NCBI GenBank assembly: GCA_963930655.1 | Contig: OZ005615.1 | Coordinates: 12,790,001-12,854,000, forward strand | Source of the DNA: Myrica gale | Lineage: Eukaryota > Streptophyta > Magnoliopsida > Fagales > Myricaceae | Direction: 5' to 3' | Length of the DNA: 64,000 bases | Shown here: positions 25,024 through 36,900 of the stretch, piece by piece | How positions within the stretch are numbered: position 1 is the stretch's first letter | Layout: every line of letters begins with the position of its first letter | Notes under the pieces: model-generated | What the model was told of the DNA's origin: nothing | Seen by the model: the letters and a program-made list of their open reading frames with translations, nothing else | The model's database searches: none | Made by a program: the position numbers and the translations under genes

Positions 25024-26208
25024 ATCAGACTCCAAATACATTAGAAAAGAGAAAAGAAATGCTTGAACTTGTTATTGGCGCTTTATTCTTCTATAGTATC
25101 CACTTGTTTCTCTCATTTGCTTTACTCTCATTTTCTTTTAACATATAAACAGAAGCAACATTCTACACCGGCCAAATTGCCTGAAGGGTTTTCAATCCTC
25201 GTTAAGGGTACTGCATTGGTTAATCGGTATGAAGGGTTCTTACAAGCAATTGTGGACATGAAAAGTGTAGGCCCGTCAGGTTTGGGATTGGTATGGGTCT
25301 CATTCATCCCTGAGAACAATGTCGGAAGCGAAAAGAAAATAGAATCTTGGGTACCAGGAGATTCCACTGTCTAGGAGTATTAAATTCGAAAATACCTCAT
25401 TTTTAAGTAAAGCATATCAAAATTCCCTGGTAAATTTTCTTTCGTCTCCTCAGATTTCTCTGGAACCAAACAGAGTGAAAAGCTTGCATTTTCAATGCTG
25501 AGGAGTTTACCGTTGCTCGCACCTGATTCCCTGAATCGGGACTGGGGAGAGGAAACGTCACCGTTTCAGTCGTTGATTTTCGCTTCCTGCTACTATTGGA
25601 CAGGTGTTGGCATTGACATATACAGAAGAAGCGAGCATCCACATAAACGGCACCGTGCCTATACCACTTACCTGTCGTTGACCAATGTTACTGGGCTGGG
25701 GAATCATGAGACAGAGATGGCTCATTCTTTACACTAGACCCAGCTACATTTGATCAAATTCCTTTCGATGCTCCCTCTCCCAAAACTCAAAAACTACAAA
25801 TATTTGCGGTTCAAGCGCATAAAGCTTACTGTTACATTCCGGCTTCCTCTCGCTCGCTCCCTCTCTAGAGCCTGCAACAAGAAAGGAAAACTCCCTCTTC
25901 GGCTCTTCCTTTTCTCGATTGAGAATTTTTGCTCCAGTTTTCATTATCTTACACAGTTACACTCTCTGAACGGTGAACAAGAAAGCCCATTTCTCGAAAG
26001 TTGAATATGTTGTTACTTTCATAAAGTTTTTTTTTCCAGATTGACATGGCCTCCATTGTTGCTAACGTGAGCCCACCCTTATTGGTACATGGTAAAAAAA
26101 ACCATTTTCAGAACTCTGCAGAAACTCCCGGTTTCTTCCGTTAGCGGCGAGCCTTTTGGGTTCTGAAGAGCGTATCTTGATCTTATTGCAGTACTATGTT
26201 TTACCGCT
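25024..26208. other. Intergenic, no gene seen
   Basis: The open frames show no family resemblance. The last part is probably the former promoter of the PPR pseudogene that follows. Confidence 0.4.
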
Positions 26209-27530
26209 ATGGTTCATTTCAAGTTCAACTCTACTTATCTACTCAACAATGTTTTACCAATGCCACTACGCTTCGTAACAAAGCCAAAAAGAACCTCTGC
26301 ACCCTCATCTTCCCTCTCCTCCCTTATCAATCCCACCTTTACCCTGTTCTCCTATCACCCTTTTCCCTCGCCAACCCCTCAACGAAACACCAACCCCAAA
26401 CCCGATCAAACTCTTTGTCCTTCTTCTAAGCTCCGAGGACTACCCGCCCAGCAATCACCATCCTCTTATTATGTCTCTCTCCTTCAATCTTGCATTGCCC
26501 GGAAAGCAATCAATCCCGGAAAAGACTGCACTGGTAGATATGTATGCCAAGTGTGGTTCTGTGCAGATTGCTAGGAATTTATTTGAAGGACTTAAGGAGA
26601 AAAGAGTTGTCTCTTGGAATGCCATGATCACTGGGTATGCGATGCACGGTCATGCTACTGAAGCCCTGGTCTTATTTGAGGGAATGAAGGAGAAATCCCT
26701 GCCTGATCACATAACTTTTGTGGGTGTTTTGGCAGCTTGTAGCCATGGGGGTTTGCTTGATAAAGGTTGGATGTTTTTTGAATCAATGGTGAGAAATTAT
26801 GGCATAGATCCAACAGTTCAGCATTATACATGCATGGTTGATCTCCTTGGCCATTGTGGTAAGACTAGATTAGGCTTACGATCTAATAATGCATATGAGA
26901 GTACTGCCAGATTCTGGCATGTGGGGTGCTCTGCTGAATTCATGCAAAATCCATGGAAATGTAGAGTTGGGGGAAGTAGCATTAGAAAAACTGATTGAGC
27001 TTGAACCCAATGATTCAGGAAATTATGTGATTTTATCAAGCATCTATGCTCAAGCAGGCGAGTGGTAAGGAGTTACAAGAATGAGAAAATTAATGATAGA
27101 TAAGAGGAATGAAGAAAAAGCATTGCTTGTAGCTGGATTGAAGTGAAAAATAAAGTCCACGCATTCCTTTCCGGTGATAATTCCCATCCTGATTCAGATG
27201 CAATATATGCAGAATTGAATAGGCTGGGGAGTACGAATGAAAGAAGCTGGCTATGTTCCAGCCACTGGATCGGTTTCCCATGACGTGGAGGATGGTGAGA
27301 AGACTACTATTGTTTGCAGTCACAGTGAAAGGTTGGCTATTGCATTTGGACTCATTAGTACTCCCCCTGGAACCAGGCTTTTGATAACCAAGAACCTCCG
27401 GGTATGTGAGGACTGTCATGATGCAATCAAATTCATCTCAAAGATCACAGAGAGGGAAATCACTTTCGGAGACGTCAATCTTTATCATCATTTTAGAGAT
27501 GGGATTTGTTCTTGTGGTGATTATTGGTGA
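26209..27530 (+). pseudogene. DYW-type pentatricopeptide repeat protein, degenerate and internally deleted
   Basis: Plant DYW PPR proteins bind organelle RNA and carry out C-to-U editing. Here an N-terminal part (26209 to about 26523, ending in QSCIARKAINPGK) runs directly, in a different frame, into late PPR motifs (about 26527-26866, with TALVDMYAKCGS and VVSWNAMITGYAMHG). The bulk of the PPR array, normally several hundred residues, is missing. Further frameshifts and stops break the E region (about 26870-27190). The DYW domain (27237-27530) is still open and keeps the deaminase HSE and CEDCH residues and the terminal CSCGDYW. A complete protein cannot be made, so I call it a pseudogene; a short DYW-only product is conceivable but not supported. 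Confidence 0.88.
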
Positions 27531-27807
27531 ACAGAATCAGGAGAAACGTTTGGGGTTCAAGGTATGTGTGCTAACACAATCTACTTTTTTTTGCATGAGC
27601 AACTGTACTGCTCTAAGACCGAAATCTTGAAGTGGAGGTTTGAGTATCTTATACTCACTGCGGCAGGGGAAGTGACAAGTAGTAACTAGAGCTACAACCT
27701 CAGCATTATTCAAAATACCTGCAAATCCTACATTTGAAAGACAAATGAAGTTTCTGATTCTCGCAGTATGCACAGTGATTTCAGCTATTTTACACATTTA
27801 GGGGGAT

Positions 27808-28060
27808 TGTGACACGACCAAGGGGGATTGTAGACAATTTATTCTTTTTTCTAAAAGCTTATTTAGAGTGAATGTTTTCCCTGGATGGATACCGAATAGC
27901 TCATTCTCACTTTCCTGCTCATTTTCTCTATCTATGGAAGTTAGCCAAACCTTGAATTTGGCTCTATCTTTTCTTTGAAGTACTATTGCATTTCAGTATT
28001 ATTCACTCATGCATATTCAATGTTACATCCATTTCAATTCAACTCTAGAAGACTATTGCA
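27808..28060 (+). repeat. 5' LTR of the Ty3/gypsy element, internally deleted
   Basis: It matches the beginning and the last part of the 3' LTR. The segment between AAGGGG and TTAGACAATTTATTC is missing, and about 28 bp near 27990-28020 is not in the 3' copy. Loss of the U3 region suggests it has no promoter activity. Confidence 0.9.
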
Positions 28061-28088
28061 TTTGGTATCAGAGCCTTTTGATCCAACT

Positions 28089-31000
28089 ATGGTTGACACC
28101 GACTACAAGGAGGTTGTGGAGAACGTAGACCTGTTGAGAAGAGAGTACGATGATCGACAAATGATGAGTGAGCTAACAAAACAAGTTATTGCACTTACTT
28201 TCAATATGCAGAAGCTGCTCAAAGGGAAGGAGGAGCAAGGAGAGATGGTTGTGGTCGCCAAGCAGAGTTTCATGCCCAGTGGATTCGGAGGTGGAGATTC
28301 GGGAGGAACACCATTCAGGTCAGTCAGACTTGATTTTCCCAAGTTTGATGGGAGAGATCCTAGTGGCTGGTTGTATAAGACTACACAATTCTTTAACTAT
28401 CACCAACACCCTTTATCCATCGTTTGCTATTAGCCTCTTACCACATGGAGGGACAAGCCTTAATTTGGTTTCAAGATCTAGAAAGTTTTGGAGCCCTACA
28501 AAATTAGGAGGGGTTTGTACAAACTCTTTTGACCAGATTTGGGCCAAGTTTATATGATGACTCCATGGAAATGTCGACTAGACTCAAACAAGTTTCTGGT
28601 GTAGAATTGTACAAGAGTCAGTTTGAAACGTTATGAAACAGGTTGAGGGGCCTATCAAGAGGGTACAAACTGAACTGTTTTTTGAGTGGGCTCAAGGACT
28701 TCAGTTAGAATGTATAATCCCCCTGATCTAATTACTGCCTGCGGTTTGGCCAAGATCCAAGAGGAGCATGTCTTGCTCAGTAGAAAAAACAAAAAAGGTA
28801 TTATCCAAACTCCATCCCCTTACACCCCAAACCACATGCCACATTCCACCGTCAACCAACAGCAACCAAAAAAGACTTACCCAATCCATAAACTGACACC
28901 ATTCAAAATGAATGAAAGAAGAGAGAAAGGGATATGTTACAATTGTAATGAAAAGTGGACATCTAAACATGTTTGCAAAATTCCAAAACTATTCATAATG
29001 GAGAGTTGGGAACTGGGTGAATTAGATGAGAATGAGCTTGATGATGCTTTCAAAAATGGAAGAAGAAGTGGACCTAGAAGCTATCAGAGCAGATCCAGAA
29101 ATATCCCTACATGCTTTAACAGGTTTCCTAAATCTGAAAACTATAAGGGTGGTTGGCAAAGTGAGAGGACAGAAGGTAGTCATCCTCATTGACTCGGGAA
29201 GTATTCATAACTTTCTAGATCCTTCTATAGTGAAAAAGGGTCAACTAAGGGCAAAAAAAGGGGAAGAGATATGGGTGAGAGTGGCAAATGGTGAGTTGCT
29301 CACTAGTTAAGGGAAATCTGATGCAGTGAAGGTAACTATTAAGGCCACAATTTCTTAACTGACCTATATGTCCTGGCTTTGGCCGATTGTGATTTGATGT
29401 TAGGAGTGTATTGACTGCAAACTTTGGGATAAATTTTGTGGAATTTTTCAGAACTAACTATGGAGTTCAATTTGGGGGGCAAGTAAGCAAAGTTATAGGG
29501 GCTAAATCCAACTCAATTAATGGAGAGCAGAGAAGTCATTAAGGTGAATAGAGCTGGAAAAAGGGGAATCTCTTACAACTTATGGAACCTATGGCAGCAG
29601 ACACATCTCAAGTACTTACAGCAATGGAGAAATTGCTGCAACAATACCCAAACACTTTTGAGGAGCCTACAGGTTTACCACCAACCAGATCTCATGATCA
29701 TGTCATTGTACTAAAGGAAGGGACATCTCCTATATCGGTAAGATCTTATCGATACCCTTTCTTTCAAAAAGAAGAAATTGAAAAACAAAAATTAGGAAGT
29801 TATTGAAAACGAGTGTTATCAGATTGATTCAAAGCCCATTTTATCTCTTGTTTTACTAGTAAGGAAGACAGATGGGTCAGGGAGGATGTGTGTGGACTAT
29901 AGGGCCTTAAATAAGGAAACCATAAAAGATAAGTTTCCTATACATGTGGTGGATAAACTTTTGGATGAATTACATAGAGACAAGTTCTTTTCTAAGCTGG
30001 ATTTGAGATCCGGTTATCACCAAATCAGGGTCAGACCTGAAGATGTACCTAAGATGGCCTTTAGAACTCACGAAGGGCACTATGAGTTCTTAGTCATGCA
30101 TTTTGGCTTGACCAACATTTCAGAGCCTAATGAATGAAGTTTTTCGACCTTTCCTAGGGAAATTTTTATTAGTTTTCTTTGATGACATTTTAAACTACAG
30201 AAAGACTTGGCAGAATCATTTACAGCACCTCCAAGCAACCTTGGAGACTATGCGAAAACACCAGTTGTACGCAAAAAAGTCTAAGTGCAGGTTTGGGTGT
30301 CGGGAGGTGGGCTACCTTAGGCACATAGTTTCAGATCAGGTTGTTAAAACTGACCCCTCTAAAATACAAGCTATGTTGGACTAGCCTTTTCCCACTACTC
30401 TAAAGTCCCTCAGAGGTTTTTTGGGCCTAACCGGGTATTATAGAAAATTTATAAAGGGGTATGGAACAACTGCAGGTCCCTTCATCGCCCTATTAAAAAA
30501 GAATGTCTTTGGAAGGTCTACTGCAGCCATTGAGGCCTTTCAAAATCTCAAAGTTGCAGTCACAGAACCACCAGTCCTGGCCCTACCAGATTCCTCCAGT
30601 CCATTTATCCTAGAATGCGATGCTAGTGGATTAGGCATTGGGGTTGTCCTAATGCAAAATGAGAGGCCAATTGTTTATTTCAGTCAAGCCTTAAGGGTAA
30701 AACTGCATTCATGTCTACTTATGAAAAATAATTGCTAGCAGTAGTATCAGCAGTCCAAAAGTGGCGCCCCTACCTAATTGGACATACTTTTACAGTGAGG
30801 ACAGATCAAATAGCCTAAAACACCTACTGGAGCAGAAAATTGGGACCCCTTTTCAGCAAAAATGGTTAACCAAACTGCTGGGGTACAATTTTAAGGTGGA
30901 GGACAAGAGAGACAAGGGCAACAAGGTGGTTGGTGCCTTGTCCAGGAAAGAAGAGAGTTCAGCATCTCTCTCAACCATGTCAGTCCCAACAACTTAGTGG

Positions 31001-32370
31001 TTGGATGAGCTAAGGGAGAGCTATCTCGAAGATTCAACAAAGGAATTGTTGGCTAAGTGGGAGCGAAATGAATTAAACCAGTTCTTTACAACCTTAGAAA
31101 TGACATACTCTCATATAAGGGAAGATTATTTGTAAGGTTAAATAAAAATTTACAGGAGGCATTGATACAACAATCCCATGTATCTCCAGTGGGAGGTCAC
31201 TTAGGATATGACAAGTCATTACACAGGCTCAGACATGATTTTTATTAGCCAGAGCTTAAACAACATCTCAGACAATTCATACGGGAATGTACCATTTGCC
31301 AACAAAACAAGCATGAAAATGTGGCCCCTGGGGGCCTACTAAAACCCCTACCAATTCTAGTCTGGGTGTGGAGCCTTATTACAATGGATTTCATAGAGGG
31401 TCTACCTCTATCCCAAGGGTACTCTGTGATCTACGTGGTGGTAGACAGATTATCCAAGTCTGCCTATTTTATTCCCTTAACCCATCCTTACACTGCATCT
31501 AAGGTGGCACATGTGTTTATGACTCAGGTTTTCAAACTCCATGGGTTACCTGAGTCTATAATTTCAGATCGTGACACAACCTTCACCAGTACATTCTGGA
31601 AGGAGATGTTCAAAATTCAAGGAACTAAATTATCTTACAATACAGCCTACCACCCCCAAACAGATGGGCAATCTGAAATTATGAACAAATGCCTCGAGAA
31701 TTATCTACGGTGCTTTTGTGGGTGACAAACCTAAGGATTGGTCCCAGTGGGTGTCTTTGTCCGAATAGTGGTATAACACCAATTTTCATGCTTCAAGCAA
31801 ACTCACTCCATATGAAATAGTTTATAGACAATTTCCTTACGAAATGGGGACAACACAGGTGGCAGCCGTAGACATGGTCCTGCGTACTAGGGAGCAGACC
31901 TTGCAATTTTTGATAGAAAATTTGTTAAAAGCTCAACATCGCATGAAGCATTATTCAAATCTGAAAAGAAGTGAAAGGGCATTTAAGGTAGGAGATGGGT
32001 GTACCTCCAATTACAGCCCTATAGGCAGACCTCGGTGAGCCAAAGCCGGATTTTGAAGCTTTCCCCACGCTTTTATGGGCCCTTCCAAGTGGAAGCACGG
32101 ATCGGAGCAGTACTTACATGTTGCACCTTCCCGCAACCGCTCGGGTTCACCCCGTCTTTCACGTGTCTCAGCTCTAAAAGAAATTCGGCGGTCGATGCGT
32201 CCCTCTTCCCTCACTTCCTCCGGTAGATACTCAAGGTATTTTTTAGCCTGGGCCCTCTGCTATTCTAGATCACCGGTACACGCAAGGGGCATTTCCCATT
32301 CACAGGAGTTTTGTTCTGATGGACAGGGCAGGAGCCTGAGGACGCATCTTGGGAAAAGTTCGACTCTTTG
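28089..32370 (+). pseudogene. Broken gag-pol of the Ty3/gypsy element
   Basis: The gag part starts at the ATG at 28089 and includes a zinc knuckle (C, C, H, C at the spacing usual for plant Ty3 gag, about 28936-28977). The protease active site DSG is at 29191-29199. The reverse transcriptase core FDDI is at about 30178-30189. RNase H follows with ECDASG near 30615. Integrase has D (31387), D (31567) and E (31675) with the expected 35-residue spacing between the last two. No clear chromodomain follows. At least ten stops or frameshifts interrupt the frame, so no functional polyprotein is expected. Confidence 0.92.
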
Positions 32371-32421
32371 AAGCTCAAATTCTCGCACCTTGTGGACAAG
32401 GTGCTTTAAAGAGGAGTGCTA

Positions 32422-33139
32422 TGTGACACGACCAAGGGGCAAGGGGTGCAAGGTAGAAGGATTAGAAGACACGGGTAACTGGGAAGACGAGTCAAGACAC
32501 GCAAATGTTGGAGAATGTTCAAGAAACGGTGAAGAAATGCAGTTATGTTCGGTTGAGTGTTTTTTTTTAGGATTTGCATCTTACTTTTATATTTACATGT
32601 CAAACATCACAAAACACACGTATTTCAATACAACATTTTATTACCTTTTTTACAAAACATCAATCCTTTATAACAACTTCTGCACGCTTGCCAATAAACC
32701 TTTAACATCACCTAAATATTCACAATTTTATCAGAATCCTACAAATTTCTTCCAAACGAATCTCACCTTTAGTAATATGAACGATGGGATGTGTTGGTCG
32801 AATGGGCCATTATTAAGTGTTTTGGTGGATTGGGTTACAAGCCATGAGTTAGGAGCTGAAAGTATGGGCTATTGATTCAATGGCCCAGGTGGTTATCACA
32901 ATTGAGGGCATAGTTGTCCGCACTTACAAGAATTACGTTAGACAATTTATTCTTTTTCTAGAAGCATATCTAGAGTGACTGTTTTCCCTGGAAGGATATC
33001 AAATAGCTCATTGTCACTTTTCTGCTTTTTTTTTTTGTGTCTATGGAGGTTAGCCAAATCTCGAATTTGACTCTATCTTTTCTTTGAAATACTATTGCAT
33101 TGTTACATCCATTCAATTCAACTCTAGAAGACTATTACA
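32422..33139 (+). repeat. 3' LTR of the Ty3/gypsy element
   Basis: 718 bp, begins TGTGACACG and ends TATTACA, followed by the target duplication GGGAT. A purine-rich tract (AAAGAGGAG) lies just upstream. It appears to be the more complete of the two LTRs. Confidence 0.92.
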
Positions 33140-33144
33140 GGGAT

Positions 33145-33923
33145 GAACCTCTCATTCGTTTGGAATATAATAAACACGGATACAGAAGTAGTCGCTTGTT
33201 AAATATTTGAAGCAGCAGGATTTTTTTTTTTTGTGCTTCTTGGCTTCTCTTATAAAGCGTTCTTGATCCATCCCTCTCACCACTCCTCAAGACATCGTGA
33301 TGGATTTTCTTTTTGGATAAATGTAGATTATTCTTTAATTCGGAATATTTATTATGAGCAGAGGATAAGGAAAAGATTTCTCTTTCAGTGTATTTCACTT
33401 GTAAGCTATCATCCAGAATTCTTCATGTTGTTCAATTAACAAAACAATTTCTGATTCTCTGAATGAGAGCTTTCTGTAAATAAAAATACTAAAAAATCTG
33501 GCTCATTTTCATCTGAAAGTGTACTTTCTGTGGCTTGCGTTGCAGCGTTGCTCTGCCCGTATTATCCTATACTGGATGTTTGATCACCTGAGTGTGCATT
33601 CATCGCCTGAATTGGTAGACACACTATAGGCTCCCTTTGTACGGGTTATCTATGAGGATAGATTAGCGATTTAACAGCATTTCTCAAGTACACTTGTCTT
33701 TGGCAATTGGTCCATGGATGACACAAGCTTGTGAAACAATCAAGGATACAAGCTAGGAACTAGTAGCATATATAGCTAGGATCAGCTTTTAACACATTAC
33801 TTGCAAATGAACAACCAGATTGAACCAGAGGAGGGAGTTCACTTTATGCCACATCCCTCAGCAGATACAGAAATTTATACAAATCTTGTTATTATGCACT
33901 CACCTATATGTGAGGCACAGTCT
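33145..33923. other. Intergenic / 3' region of the TCX gene
   Basis: No coding sequence is recognised. Part is likely the 3' untranslated region of the minus-strand TCX gene. Confidence 0.4.
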
Positions 33924-36900
33924 TTATTCTAGGTTGGTGCTCATGTTTTCGGCAACCGGAAGTTGGAAATCTTTCAGAATTTTCTGGACACAGCTTTGAT
34001 GAAACGCAGTTTGTCCTGGCAATCCAATAGAACCTGAAATGGTCATTGAGAGGAACAAGATATTAAAGTCTAATACGCACAATGGCTGGCAGAACCAATG
34101 CTTGTCCAGACAAACATTCTGAGTCTAGAGTTTTGGGTTGATAGGAACACAATCCTGAGCCTTGTACTAGATAGAGAAAAGGGTAAGAGATGGGGTGGCA
34201 TTTGAGAGGATACTGAGAACTGCTTAAAATAACTCATCTTTGTCAGTTCTTTGAGTTGGTCAGTCAAGATGACTATTAAGAAAGCGCAGCCACAACAAAC
34301 GATGGCAGAGACAAGAATTTGAAACCAAATTTCTTCACAGCTTATAATTGATCTTCCAGCCATGATTAGATTTTAGTACAGAAACAATTGAAAAAAATGT
34401 ACATATTAATTTTCTAACTTTGTTTTCAATCTAACATCTGCCTTCTCGAACCCAGTTAGCATCAAGTTTAGGTTCCATTCTTGGAAGTACGTCCATATTT
34501 CAGAAAAGAAAAGGTAACAATGTTGGTCATGAAGCAAGAATATGTCGCTAAAATCATCTGCTGTCTGACACAAAGATAAATTGTATTTGGTAGGCTTGGT
34601 TGAACCTTTCTGGAAGGATAGATTCTCAAGTTAGGACCTCTCTGGTTTGAAAATTAATAGGTTGGAGTCCTTATTCAATGTTCGGAATGACCAGGAAAGG
34701 CTCGTACCTTTCATATTACCAAACATTATGAGCTTCTTAAGGCAACTCAAGAAATCTCCCAGCACGAGCCTTTCTTTCTTCATGTAGACAACTGCAATAC
34801 AGCCATGGTTTAGAATATAGTATGACGAAAAAAGCCCACTAACAAGTAGTCGGCCTTCCAACAAATCATGGAACTATTGCCGGAGGGCGGAGGTAGGGCT
34901 GTCCACAAAACCGGCCGGACCGGCCAACCCGGACTGAAACCGGACCGGTTTTGGCCAAATTCGGCCAGAACCGGACCGAGACTGGTATACTCCTGTCCGG
35001 TTCCGGGTTACCCATGTGGAAAACCGGAACTAGACCGGAGTATACCACTCCAAACCGGCCCAAAATAGCATGGCCCAAACCCAAACCAGCCCAAAATGGC
35101 ATGACCCAACCCAAAACCGGCCCAAAATGGCATGGCCCAACCCAAAACCGGCCCAAAATGGCATGACCCAACCCAAAACCGGCCCAAAATGACATGACCC
35201 AAACCGGCCTAGACCGGACCGGTGAAACCGGAGACCGGACCGGACCGGTCTGTTAGAATGACCGATCTGGTCCGGTATACACACTTCACAAAATGGCCGG
35301 TTTGGTCGGCCGGACCGGACCGGCCAATGGACAGCCCTAGGCGGAGGTAATGGCCTTCCTTTATTCGGCATTACCAGATCTAAATTCAGCGTTGCCAATC
35401 CTATCTATTCTATTTTCACTCAAATGTTCCTCAGACACTTTCCCAGTGTCAGGTCCTTCCTGGCAGTTATCCTTGTGGTGGCTTGCAAGAAGACTTGCAG
35501 GATCATTGTCTCTTGGTTCACGAGGGTCTGATGCATCATTTTTTACTGCAAAATGGTTAATGCACCAGCTCAGGAATCAAGATTTCCATTACACTAAGCT
35601 CACATGAGCTTTTGTGCTAAAAGTACTCAAGCATACCGCCAAGGATGTAAACAAAACTACGGACTTTGAAATTTGAGAACCACTAAGCACGAGATATAAT
35701 CAAGTGGATCATAATATTTATGGATGTCAGAATGGATGAAGCAGAATTGAGGTACAACCATATGACAAGATGCTCTCGATCAAACACGTGGAAACAGCAA
35801 TCGTCATTCGTTTATTGAGTGAGGGAGATGTAGCGGGGAGGAGGTTTCAATCTTACAGTGGACTTAAAATATAGACCCACAGTACTTGTGTGGTTGATCA
35901 ATTAATAACCTAATAGCAAAAGTAAATTTTGTTAAGCCAATTATGCTTCTAGTGCTAGTTCTTCACATACCAGCAAGTAGTTGAGCAAATTCCGATGCTA
36001 TCACCAAATCTGAACAAAGCTCTATTATACCTTCTGGGTGGATGACATTCGCCAACAATGATCTTGCACCATGAGCAGCAACATCAATTTTGCGGACAAT
36101 GGAAACAACATTTCAACACGTAACATAAGGAAGTATCAGCAAATATTTTTTTTTTTGATGACGAGGAAATTCCCCAAAGCCGGACCCTTTTGGCCCAACC
36201 CTGAAGTAAATTTTGTTAAGCCAATTATGCTTCTAGTGCTAGTTCTTCACATACCAGCAAGTAGTTGAGCAAATTCCGATGCTATCACCAAATCTGAACA
36301 AAGCTCTATTATACCTTCTGGGTGGATGACATTCGCCAACAATGATCTTGCACCATGAGCAGCAACATCAATTTTGCGGACAATGGAAACAACATTTCAA
36401 CACGTAACATAAGGAAGTATCAGCAAATATTTTTTTTTTATGACGAGGAAATTCCCCAAAGCCGGACCCTTTTGGCCCAACCCTGAAGTACAAATCCCGG
36501 CCCACTGGACCGACCCCACAACCCAGAGAGCAGATAAGTCAAGGGCGATAATGGGGATGTTGGGGCTCGAACTTGGGACATGTTAGAACCCAAGCCGAAG
36601 CCTTACCACCACACCAAACCCTTGGGGGTTAGAAGTATCAGCAAATATGTAAACCTGAATGTAAACTTTGAGGAATGCAATGCAGCAAAACGAACAACTT
36701 GACGAACGGGATCAACAGACGAAGCAGACAAAGGACCAGAATCCCTGAGAGGACTCACCTGCTGGATGAAGAAAAGAGAAATGTTTAGAGTGCTGAGATG
36801 GACCAGAATCCCTGAGAGGACTCACCTGCTGAATAAACCTTTTTGGTGGATTTATGCATTTGAAGGTCTCGAGGTCATTTACATGTGCAGCCATTCTCAC

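Larger units (their letters stand above)
27808..33139 (+). mobile_element. Ty3/gypsy LTR retrotransposon, degenerate
   Basis: The element spans 5.3 kb between perfect 5-bp target duplications GGGAT (27803-27807 and 33140-33144). Both LTRs start TGTGACACGACCAAGGGG and end in CA. The 5' LTR (27808-28060) is 253 bp, the 3' LTR (32422-33139) 718 bp. The 5' copy has lost about 490 bp inside and carries a short extra stretch. The primer-binding site TGGTATCAGAGC is at 28063-28074 and matches initiator tRNA-Met. Domain order is gag, protease, reverse transcriptase, RNase H, integrase, which defines Ty3/gypsy. Stops and frameshifts throughout make it non-autonomous. Confidence 0.95.

Noticed and set aside
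33590..33660. tRNA-Leu-like string (AATTGGTAGACACAC)
   Set aside because: No cloverleaf, acceptor stem or B-box could be fitted.
34866..35398. Overlapping open frames on both strands rich in GGFGPCHFGP-like repeats
   Set aside because: They come from 33-bp tandem repeats inside a MITE; no family resemblance.
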